Shown piece after piece: positions 1-5,280 of a stretch of DNA of 5,280 nt. Each line of letters starts with the position of its first letter. Within the stretch, counting starts at the first letter, position 1. The position numbers were made by a program, and so were the translations under genes. The notes under the pieces were generated by a model. The model did no database searches. It saw only the letters and a list, made by a program, of their open reading frames with translations, and had not been told where the DNA came from. The stretch comes from Bryobacterales bacterium (GTDB taxonomy: Bacteria; Acidobacteriota; Terriglobia; Bryobacterales; Bryobacteraceae), in contig DOZZ01000194.1 of assembly GCA_003517725.1 (NCBI GenBank), positions 488 to 5,767 on the forward strand, given 5' to 3'.

Positions 1-53
1 AATGCCAGGCACAGCAGCGGAGCCAAAACCTGGAGTGCTCGTGATGTATCCAT
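1..53 (-). CDS. Possible 5' end of a divergent exported-protein gene (partial)
   Basis: Reading leftwards from an ATG at 53-51, the window edge cuts the frame after 17 codons, giving MDTSRALQVLAPLLCLA. This looks like the start of a signal peptide: one Arg near the N-terminus, then a Leu/Ala-rich hydrophobic stretch with a Cys. The ribosome-binding site is poor (a purine-rich AGAAG just before the ATG, and AAGG further out). If real, the gene is transcribed away from the small secreted protein gene at 180, and 54-179 would be a divergent intergenic region. No function can be given. A chance open frame is quite possible, because the visible piece is short. Confidence 0.3.
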   Translation of the reverse strand, partial: MDTSRALQVLAPLLCLA

Positions 54-179
54 AGCTTCTGATTCTGCCTTGCGCACGGCTCAGCCTCAAGCCGGACTGT
101 GGAAACCTCGCTCCCGCGCGGAAACTCAGGCCTGCCCAGGGAACCGGCGCTTTCATGCCAAATGAGCTAACATGAGCCC

Positions 180-554
180 TTGCGGCGCTGTTCTGCCATT
201 CTGTTGCTGGTCCTCTTCAGCTTCTCGCTGTTGAGCCCAGCTTTCGGCTCGAATTCCGCCGCCAATCTTCCGGCCTGCTGTCGCCGCCACGGCAAGCACC
301 ACTGCGCAACGTCCGTGGGCGGAGGATCTTCGGAATCGGGCGCCATCGCCAGAGCGAGCGGCAAATGCCCGATGTATCCGCGACTCGTGCTGGCTTCCCG
401 CGGACCCTTCGCAATAAAAGTTTTAGGTGCTTCGCTACTGGCTCCGGATGACGCTTGCGCAGTGCGGACACGTCTGGTTCAGCCCGGCTTTCGCGGGCCC
501 CGCGTCCGTTCCCACCATAAGCGCGGACCTCCTTCTTTCTCTGTCGCCGCGTAA
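180..554 (+). CDS. Small exported Cys/His-rich protein paired with a TonB-dependent receptor
   Basis: A 124-residue protein of unknown function. Residues 1-23 form a signal peptide (Arg2-Arg3, then the hydrophobic run ILLLVLFSFSLLSPAFG), so it should act in the envelope. The mature part opens with LPACCRRHGKHHC at 30-42: Cys33, Cys34, His37, His40, His41 and Cys42 look like a compact metal-binding cluster. A second motif KCPMYP lies at 62-67, and the basic tail contains KRGPP. From memory, proteins with the CCRR-GKHHC block, a CP-Y-P motif and an RGPP-like end recur in Acidobacteria directly upstream of TonB-dependent receptors, as here; no function is established to my knowledge. The frame is closed by TAA at 168-170, so TTG at 180 is the first usable start; no good Shine-Dalgarno is visible. 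An ATG at 172 is out of frame and would join only if one base were missing. Metal binding (copper or similar) is inference. Confidence 0.75.
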   Translation: MRRCSAILLLVLFSFSLLSPAFGSNSAANLPACCRRHGKHHCATSVGGGSSESGAIARASGKCPMYPRLVLASRGPFAIKVLGASLLAPDDACAVRTRLVQPGFRGPRVRSHHKRGPPSFSVAA

Positions 555-600
555 CAAACCCGCGGTCCACTCTGCGTTGTTGCGCCCCTTTTAATTAGAC

Positions 601-644
601 AATCCAGTCCTCGAGTTCAGTAATCCGGTCCAAACCGCTGGATT
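601..644 (+). promoter_or_regulatory. Three AATCC(A/G)G elements upstream of the receptor gene
   Basis: AATCCAGTCC at 601-610 and AATCCGGTCC at 622-631 match at 9 of 10 positions and start 21 bp apart, about two helical turns. CTGGATT at 638-644 is the exact inverse of AATCCAG at 601-607. The right-hand element can also fold locally: AATC at 622-625 plus CGGT at 626-629 pair with ACCG at 634-637 and GATT at 641-644, closing a CCAA loop with a 3-nt bulge. Two mutually exclusive hairpins are therefore possible in the leader. The block ends 42 bp before the TTG start at 687. It could be an operator or an RNA control element for the receptor gene, but no regulator is visible and chance cannot be excluded. 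Confidence 0.3.
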
Positions 645-675
645 TCGTAACGCCGCGGAAGCGATAGAGAACAGT

Positions 676-679
676 AGGG
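676..679 (+). promoter_or_regulatory. Ribosome-binding site deciding the receptor's TTG start
   Basis: AGGG lies 7 nt before TTG at 687. An in-frame TAG at 675-677 closes the frame upstream, and no ATG or GTG lies between it and the signal peptide. The purine-rich stretch and the stop together support TTG 687 as the start. Confidence 0.55.
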
Positions 680-686
680 TATCGAA

Positions 687-2906
687 TTGAAATCGCTTTT
701 GAAAATCATCTTTGTACTTACCGTTCTGTTTCAGACGGCGCTCTTCTCCGCGGTTTTCGGGACGGCCCGAGGCATCGTTCATGACCCGGATCATCGTCCA
801 GTGCAAGGGGCGGAAGTCGTCGTGAAGGCCAGTAGTTCCGATTATCGGCGGAAGCTCACAACTAACGCTGATGGAGCTTTTGAAGCCAGCCCTCTTCCTC
901 CGGGGGCGTATTCGGTGACCGTGAGCAAGGATACCTTCGCTCCTTCTGTCCAGGAGATCGTGATCGGGTCGGGAAGCGCTCCGATTCTCCATTTCCAGCT
1001 CGCGATCGGAACACGCAGTGAACAGGTCACAGTCTCGGAGGGCGCGCTCGACGTGAACCCCGAGCAAACCACGCCCACCACGATCGTCAGCCGCGGCCAA
1101 ATCGCGACTACCCCCGGAGCGGATTTGAGCAACAGCATGGCCGCGATTATCGACTACGTTCCGGGAGCGTGGATGACCCACGACCAGCTTCACGTGCGCG
1201 GGGGACACCAGGTGACGTGGGCGATCGATGGTGTCCCGATTCCTAATACCAACATCGCGAGCAATATCGGGCCACAGATCGACCCTAAGGATATCGACTA
1301 TCTGGAAGTACAGCGGGGAGGCTATTCCGCGGCCTATGGTGATCGAACCTATGGCGTCTTCAACGTCGTGCCGAGAACCGGCTTCGAGCGGAATAACGAG
1401 GGCGAAGTGTTCACGACCTTTGGAACATTCCACCAGACCAACGATCAGGTGAATTTCGGCAGCCACACGGAAAAGTTTGCGTACTTCGCCAGTCTCAACG
1501 GCAACCGCAGCGATTATGGTCTGGAAACGCCCGGGCCGAACGTTTTGCATGATCGCGTGTGGGGGCTTGGCGGCATGGCCACGCTCATCTACAATCCCGG
1601 CCCGGATAACCAGTTCCGGTTCGTCACGTCAATGCGCGGTGACGATTATCAAATCCCCAACGATCCAGACGCTCAAAGGGCGGGCATCCGCGACGCGGAG
1701 CGGGAGCGCGACAGGCTGGCGAGTTTCTCGTGGGTGCATACGTTGCAACCCGGACTATTGCTGACCGTCTCGCCGTTCTATCACTACAATCGAGCCCATT
1801 ACGACGGCGACCCGAAGGATGTGCCGGTCAGCACGGCCCAGCACCGTGGTTCGACGTACGTGGGCGCGCAAATCGCGGTGAGCCAAGTGACTGCGAAGCA
1901 CAATGCGACCTTTGGAGTGTACGGCTTCGGGCAGCATGACGATGAGGCGGTCGATCTCATCGCAAATGACGGCTCCGGAGTTTCGCTTGCGCAGAACAAG
2001 ACGGCCAGCGGCCATGTGGAAACATTATTTCTGGAGGATCAGTACAAAGCGCTGCCGTGGCTGACGCTCACGGCGGGCGTGCGGCTTACGCACTTCAATG
2101 GCGCGCTCTCCGAGAATGCCGCGAGCCCGCGGCTCGGTGGCGCCATTCGCATCCCGCGCGTGCATTGGGTGCTCCGGGGGTTCTGGGGCACGTATTACCA
2201 GGTGCCGCCGCTCTCGACGGCAAGCGGGCCGCTGCTGGCTTTTGCGGTCTCCCAAGGCCTGGGTTTTATCCCGCTGCGTGGAGAGCGCGATCAGGAGCAC
2301 CAGTTTGGGTTGACGATTCCACTGCGCGGTTGGTCGGTTGACGTGAACAACTATCGCCAGCGCGCGCGGAACTACTTCGATCACAACGCCATCGGACACT
2401 CGGACGTCTTCTTTCCGTTAACGATTGACGGCGCACGATTGTATGGCTGGGAACTCACCGTGCATTCGCCCAAGATCGCGCGGCGCGGTGAAGTTTACCT
2501 TACGTATGCTGATGCCCATGCCGAAGCGGAAGGCGCGATCAGCGGGGGCCTGACGAATTTCTCTCCTCCCGCCGGCGGATATTTCCTGCTGGATCACGAT
2601 CAAAGGTACACGCTTCACGCCGGATTCAATTTCAGTCTGCCGTGGCAAGCCTATGCCGGCGGCAATCTCTATCACGGCTCCGGCTTCACCGACGCGTCGA
2701 GCGATTTTCCGGCGCATTTGCAGCCGCACACTACTTTCGATCTTTCGCTCGGGAAGACTCTTGCCGACAGGGTAACGTTCTCGGTAACGGCGCTTAATGT
2801 GACGAACCGGCGGTTCTTGCTGGATAACAGCCAGACATTCGGCGGCACGCACTATGCGGACCCCAGACAGATCTATGCGCAGGTGAAATATAGATTCCAC
2901 TATTGA
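687..2906 (+). CDS. TonB-dependent outer-membrane receptor with carboxypeptidase-regulatory-like N-terminal domain
   Basis: A complete 739-residue TonB-dependent receptor: an outer-membrane beta-barrel that imports a ligand using energy from TonB-ExbB-ExbD. Residues 1-25 are a signal peptide (MKSLLKIIFVL start). Residues 26-105 form a CarboxypepD_reg-like beta-sandwich (GIVHDPDHRPVQGAEV, then TNADGAFEASPLPPGAYSV), common on acidobacterial and Bacteroidetes receptors. SEQVTVS at 111-117 may be a TonB-box-like strand, but no canonical box is evident. The plug spans about 120-235, with LHVRGG at 168-173, AIDGVPIPN at 179-187 and RGGYSAAYGDRTYGVFNVVPRTG at 210-232 (shown here as the span; key residues RGG, YGDR and NVVPR). 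The rest is the barrel, ending YRFHY with the terminal aromatic residue expected for BAM recognition. At 739 residues it is much shorter than SusC proteins of about 1000, so polysaccharide uptake with SusD is unlikely. The plug carries clustered His165, His169 and His174. The substrate is unknown; the upstream Cys/His protein suggests a metal or metal complex (inference). The start is TTG. Confidence 0.93.
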   Translation: MKSLLKIIFVLTVLFQTALFSAVFGTARGIVHDPDHRPVQGAEVVVKASSSDYRRKLTTNADGAFEASPLPPGAYSVTVSKDTFAPSVQEIVIGSGSAPILHFQLAIGTRSEQVTVSEGALDVNPEQTTPTTIVSRGQIATTPGADLSNSMAAIIDYVPGAWMTHDQLHVRGGHQVTWAIDGVPIPNTNIASNIGPQIDPKDIDYLEVQRGGYSAAYGDRTYGVFNVVPRTGFERNNEGEVFTTFGTFHQTNDQVNFGSHTEKFAYFASLNGNRSDYGLETPGPNVLHDRVWGLGGMATLIYNPGPDNQFRFVTSMRGDDYQIPNDPDAQRAGIRDAERERDRLASFSWVHTLQPGLLLTVSPFYHYNRAHYDGDPKDVPVSTAQHRGSTYVGAQIAVSQVTAKHNATFGVYGFGQHDDEAVDLIANDGSGVSLAQNKTASGHVETLFLEDQYKALPWLTLTAGVRLTHFNGALSENAASPRLGGAIRIPRVHWVLRGFWGTYYQVPPLSTASGPLLAFAVSQGLGFIPLRGERDQEHQFGLTIPLRGWSVDVNNYRQRARNYFDHNAIGHSDVFFPLTIDGARLYGWELTVHSPKIARRGEVYLTYADAHAEAEGAISGGLTNFSPPAGGYFLLDHDQRYTLHAGFNFSLPWQAYAGGNLYHGSGFTDASSDFPAHLQPHTTFDLSLGKTLADRVTFSVTALNVTNRRFLLDNSQTFGGTHYADPRQIYAQVKYRFHY

Positions 2907-2920
2907 GCGCGCTGAACCGC

Positions 2921-2945
2921 CGCTTCGCAACTTGCCCCCGAAGCG
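2921..2945 (+). terminator. Hairpin after the receptor gene, weak terminator candidate
   Basis: CGCTTCG at 2921-2927 pairs perfectly with CGAAGCG at 2939-2945 around an 11-nt loop, starting 15 bp after the receptor's TGA. Only TTTC follows, so the U-tract is too short for a classical intrinsic terminator. It may still act as a 3' stabilising hairpin, or terminate weakly between the receptor unit and the cytochrome/GHL6 unit. Confidence 0.4.
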
Positions 2946-2969
2946 TTTCGTGGCCATAGAATGGACGGC

Positions 2970-3137
2970 ATGAAGACTGTGTTGCTGATGGGTTTGGCGG
3001 CGGTGGCGCTTTTGGCGCATGAGGCGCATGCCCACGCGCCGGAGGATCTGGCCAGCGGCAAGCAGTTGTACCAGCGGAAATGCGCTGGTTGCCACGCAGC
3101 GGGTGGCCGCGGCGCATCCCGAGGCTACCGCCCATGA
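2970..3137 (+). pseudogene. Truncated c-type cytochrome (signal peptide plus one haem motif)
   Basis: A 55-codon ORF (ATG 2970; an in-frame ATG at 2961 would add Met-Asp-Gly). Residues 1-21 form a clear signal peptide, MKTVLLMGLAAVALLA followed by HEAHA, with likely cleavage after AHA. The segment DLASGKQLYQRKCAGCH at 26-42 is the standard N-terminal helix and haem-attachment site of class I cytochrome c: Cys38 and Cys41 bind haem covalently and His42 is the proximal ligand. Gly-Arg-Gly-Ala-Ser-Arg-Gly follows, as in cytochrome domains that continue with Pro-x-Leu, but the frame ends at Tyr-Arg-Pro-stop. The distal Met ligand and C-terminal helix are absent: a class I domain needs about 80-100 residues and about 34 remain after cleavage. 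The neighbouring frames do not restore a cytochrome. It is most likely the remnant of a larger gene cut by deletion or by arrival of the downstream gene. A short functional haem peptide is possible but less likely. The stop overlaps the next start as ATGA. Confidence 0.65.
3121..3124 (+). promoter_or_regulatory. Ribosome-binding site of the GHL6 gene, inside the cytochrome stub
   Basis: GAGG lies 9 nt before ATG 3134, within the last codons of the truncated cytochrome. It supports 3134 as the start and means that translation of the stub and the GHL6 gene can be coupled through the ATGA overlap. Confidence 0.55.
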
Positions 3138-5280
3138 ATCGCCGCAAATTTATGCAGGCATCGGCCGCCGCCACCACCACGCTGCTGCCGGCCCAGACGC
3201 CCCCGGCTCAAACCGGCTGGTATGACCGGCCCATGCGCTGGGCTCAGCTGGCCTTTGTCGAAGACGATCCGGGGAACTACGATCCCGCCTTCTGGCTCGA
3301 CTACTTCCGCCGCATCCACGCCGACGCCGCTTGCCTTAGCGCCGGCGGCTGCGTCGCGTTTTATCCCACCCAGGTCCCCTTGCACTACCGCAGCCCGTGG
3401 CTGGGTCGTCGCGATGCCTTTGGCGACCTGCTCAAAGGATGCCGCGCGTTGGGCATGAACGTCATCGCCCGCACCGACCCGCATGCCGTCCATCAGGATG
3501 TCTACGATGCGCATCCGGACTGGATCGCGGTCGACGCCGGCGGCGCCAAACGGCGGCACTGGTCCGACCGCGAGTTGTGGGTCACCTGCGCCCTCGGACC
3601 TTACAACTTCGAATACATGCCCCGCATCCATGACGAGATCGTGAGCTTGTATCAGGTCGACGGTATCTTCACCAATCGCTGGGCCGGCTCGGGCATGTGT
3701 TACTGCGAACACTGCCAGGCCAACTTCCGCAACTACTCCGGTCTGGACCTGCCGCGCACTCTCGATCCGCAAGTGCCGGCCCGCAAGCAGTATATTCTGT
3801 GGCATCAAAAGCGGCTCTTCGACCTTTGGCGTCTGTGGGACGCCCGGATCAAGGCCATCAATCCCAATGCCGCGTACCTGGCGAATGCCGGAGGCGGAGC
3901 CCTGAGCGATCTCGATATGAAGACCGTGGGCGAGCTGGCGCCCACGCTGTTCGCCGACCGTCAGGCCCGCCGCGGCTTGATGCTGCCCTGGGCCAACGGA
4001 AAAAATGGCAAGGAGTATCGCGCCACGCTGGGGCGCAAAGCCATCGCCGGCATTTGTAGCGTGGGCCTCGAAGAAGAATATCGCTGGAAAGACTCGGTTC
4101 AAAACGGCCCTGAGATTCGGCTGTGGATGGCGGACGGCATCGCCCATGGTCTGCGCCCGTGGTTCACCAAATTCAATGCGAAACCCATCGATCGCCGCTG
4201 GCTTCCGGTGGTGGAACAGATCTACGCCTGGCATCACCAAAATGAACGCTATCTGCGCAACGAGCAGCCGCTGGCCACCGTCGCGATGGTCTACTCGCAG
4301 CAAACCGCCAGCTTTTACGGCGGCCCGCAAGCGCGTGCCAAAGTGGAGGACCCGGCGCTGGGCTACTATCAGGCGCTGGTCGAAGCGCGCATCCCGTTTG
4401 AGATGGTGCACGACCGCCTGCTCGATGCGGCGCACCTGGATGCCTTCCGCACCCTGATCCTTCCCAACATCGCGGCGCTTTCGACAGAGCAATGCGCGCA
4501 ACTCGAAGGCTTTGTGATGCGCGGCGGCGGCATTATTGCGACGCACGAGACTTCTCTTTACGACGAATGGGGTGTCCGCAGAAAGGATTTCGGCCTGGCG
4601 CGGCTGTTCGGCGTTGCCTTCGAGGGCAGCCTGGAAGGGCCCATGCTGAATTCGTATCTGACGCTCGAAAAGGACCCGGCCACCGGCCAGTTCCATCCCT
4701 TGCTGGCGGGCTTGGAAGACGCCACGCGCATCATCAATGGCGTCAACCGCGTGCGTGTACGCCAGACCGCACCCGGCGTGGCCGCGCCTTTGACGGTGGT
4801 GCCCACGTATCCGGATCTGCCGATGGAAGAGGTCTTTCCACGTCCGTTACAAACCAAAGATCCGGGCGTTTACCTGCGGCAGGTGGGCCGCGGGCGAGTG
4901 GTTTATTTCCCCTTCGATCTCGACCGCACGTTTTGGGAAGTGCTCAATGTCGATCACGGCAAGCTCTTGCGCAACGCGGTGCTCTGGGCATCGGGCGAAG
5001 CGCAGCCTCTCAGCGTTAAGGGACCCGGCTTGCTGGACGTTTCTCTTTGGAGCCAAAAGGACTCCATCACGGTCCACCTCGTCAACCTGACCAACCCGAT
5101 GGCGATGAAGGGGCCGTTGCGCGAAATTCTGCCGCTCTCCCGGCAGCAGTTGCGGATCGCGGTTCCGGCTGGCACGCGTATTGCAAAAGCGCATTTGTTG
5201 GTGGCCGGCAAAGACGTGCCGTTTTTACAAGAAGGAAACGTGGTTCGGTTGGAAGTTGCCTCGATCGATCTGCATGAAGT
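3134..5280 (+). CDS. Tat-exported GHL6 / GH42-like hypothetical glycoside hydrolase (3' end beyond window)
   Basis: I translated 715 codons without a stop; the gene continues past the right edge. Residues 1-28 are a twin-arginine leader (NRRKFMQ at 2-8, short Ala/Thr/Leu region), so the folded protein is probably exported by Tat. Residues 30-375 are an (alpha/beta)8-type domain of the hypothetical glycosyl hydrolase 6 (GHL6) group as I remember it: MRWAQLAFVEDDPG at 34-47, ARTDPHAVHQDVY at 112-124, HPDWIAVD at 127-134, then CYCEHC at 189-194. Cys152, Cys189, Cys191 and Cys194 match the spacing style of the structural zinc site of GH42 beta-galactosidases. GH42 has Asn-Glu before CYC as acid/base; here it is Asn181-Arg182. 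The acidic cluster GLEEEYRW at 311-318 is the likeliest site of the second catalytic residue. Residues 381-500 form a flavodoxin-like GH42 trimerisation (class-I-GATase-like) domain (ATVAMVYS, then RGGGIIATHETSLYDEWG at 463-480). A beta-rich C-terminal domain begins near 620. Substrate is unknown, and activity on a galactoside is not assured. Confidence 0.88.
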   Translation, partial: MNRRKFMQASAAATTTLLPAQTPPAQTGWYDRPMRWAQLAFVEDDPGNYDPAFWLDYFRRIHADAACLSAGGCVAFYPTQVPLHYRSPWLGRRDAFGDLLKGCRALGMNVIARTDPHAVHQDVYDAHPDWIAVDAGGAKRRHWSDRELWVTCALGPYNFEYMPRIHDEIVSLYQVDGIFTNRWAGSGMCYCEHCQANFRNYSGLDLPRTLDPQVPARKQYILWHQKRLFDLWRLWDARIKAINPNAAYLANAGGGALSDLDMKTVGELAPTLFADRQARRGLMLPWANGKNGKEYRATLGRKAIAGICSVGLEEEYRWKDSVQNGPEIRLWMADGIAHGLRPWFTKFNAKPIDRRWLPVVEQIYAWHHQNERYLRNEQPLATVAMVYSQQTASFYGGPQARAKVEDPALGYYQALVEARIPFEMVHDRLLDAAHLDAFRTLILPNIAALSTEQCAQLEGFVMRGGGIIATHETSLYDEWGVRRKDFGLARLFGVAFEGSLEGPMLNSYLTLEKDPATGQFHPLLAGLEDATRIINGVNRVRVRQTAPGVAAPLTVVPTYPDLPMEEVFPRPLQTKDPGVYLRQVGRGRVVYFPFDLDRTFWEVLNVDHGKLLRNAVLWASGEAQPLSVKGPGLLDVSLWSQKDSITVHLVNLTNPMAMKGPLREILPLSRQQLRIAVPAGTRIAKAHLLVAGKDVPFLQEGNVVRLEVASIDLHE

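Noticed and set aside
77..94. Inverted repeat CGGCT/AGCCG with an 8-nt loop in the left intergenic region
   Set aside because: A 5-bp stem is too short to stand out from chance in GC-rich sequence and has no T-run or clear promoter context.
1..165. Open + frame from the left edge (54 codons to a TGA at 163-165) as the end of an upstream gene
   Set aside because: The translation is low in hydrophobic residues, rich in Ser/Arg/Ala and resembles no protein C-terminus; one stop-free frame of this length is expected in GC-rich DNA.
577..601. Sigma-70-like promoter (TTGTTG with an A/T-rich TTAATTAG stretch) before the receptor
   Set aside because: The spacing between the boxes is only about 8 to 13 bp, too short for a standard promoter, so no -35/-10 pair can be defended.
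591..1550. Antisense ORF of 319 codons opposite the receptor's N-terminal half
   Set aside because: It covers the receptor's signal peptide, regulatory-like domain and plug, all clearly coding on the + strand; its translation shows no domain or leader.
2418..3095. Antisense ORF of 225 codons opposite the receptor C-terminus and cytochrome stub
   Set aside because: It overlaps the conserved barrel end and the haem motif on the + strand and has no recognisable content.
3019..3225. Alternative + frame as a frameshifted continuation of the truncated cytochrome
   Set aside because: After the haem motif this frame gives an Ala/His-rich sequence without a convincing distal-Met segment or C-terminal cytochrome helix, and it runs into the GHL6 leader region.
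3125..4696. Antisense ORF of 523 codons on the - strand opposite the GHL6 gene
   Set aside because: It lies fully against a + strand frame with clear family motifs, Tat leader and ribosome-binding site. Its own translation is Arg/Val/Ala-rich with no recognisable domain: a GC-driven shadow.

Overview
The window reads like GC-rich chromosomal DNA (roughly 60% GC by eye) from an acidobacterium, most likely of the Solibacter/Bryobacter side of the phylum. This comes from remembered protein families, not from a search. The pointers are a small exported protein with the Cys/His block CCRRHGKHHC directly upstream of a TonB-dependent receptor with a carboxypeptidase-regulatory-like N-terminus, followed by a GH42-like 'hypothetical glycosyl hydrolase 6' protein with a twin-arginine leader. 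All clear genes are on the + strand. Many long antisense ORFs are GC-driven shadows.

Layout. (a) 1-179: left edge. A possible divergent gene starts at 53 on the - strand, with only 17 signal-peptide-like codons visible. The rest is an intergenic region with no promoter I would defend. (b) 180-554: small secreted Cys/His-rich protein, TTG start. (c) 555-686: intergenic stretch carrying three copies of AATCC(A/G)G (two direct, 21 bp apart, and one inverted). (d) 687-2906: complete 739-residue TonB-dependent outer-membrane receptor, also TTG-started. (e) 2921-2945: 7-bp hairpin just after its stop, a weak terminator candidate. (f) 2970-3137: a 55-residue ORF with a signal peptide and one c-type haem motif (CAGCH) that stops 13 residues after the haem histidine, so it is a truncated cytochrome c. 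(g) 3134-5280: a 715-codon ORF running off the right edge, overlapping the cytochrome stop as ATGA; a GHL6/GH42-like protein with a Tat leader.

How they may work together. The small protein and the receptor look like a functional pair for envelope uptake of a metal or metal complex; the substrate is not readable from sequence. The hairpin and the change of subject suggest that the cytochrome stub and GHL6 gene form a separate unit. The cytochrome looks like the leftover 5' end of a longer gene, now translationally abutting the glycosidase-like gene. The main points for follow-up are the Cys/His protein-receptor pair, the truncated cytochrome junction, and the apparent Asn-Arg in GHL6 where GH42 enzymes have the catalytic Asn-Glu.
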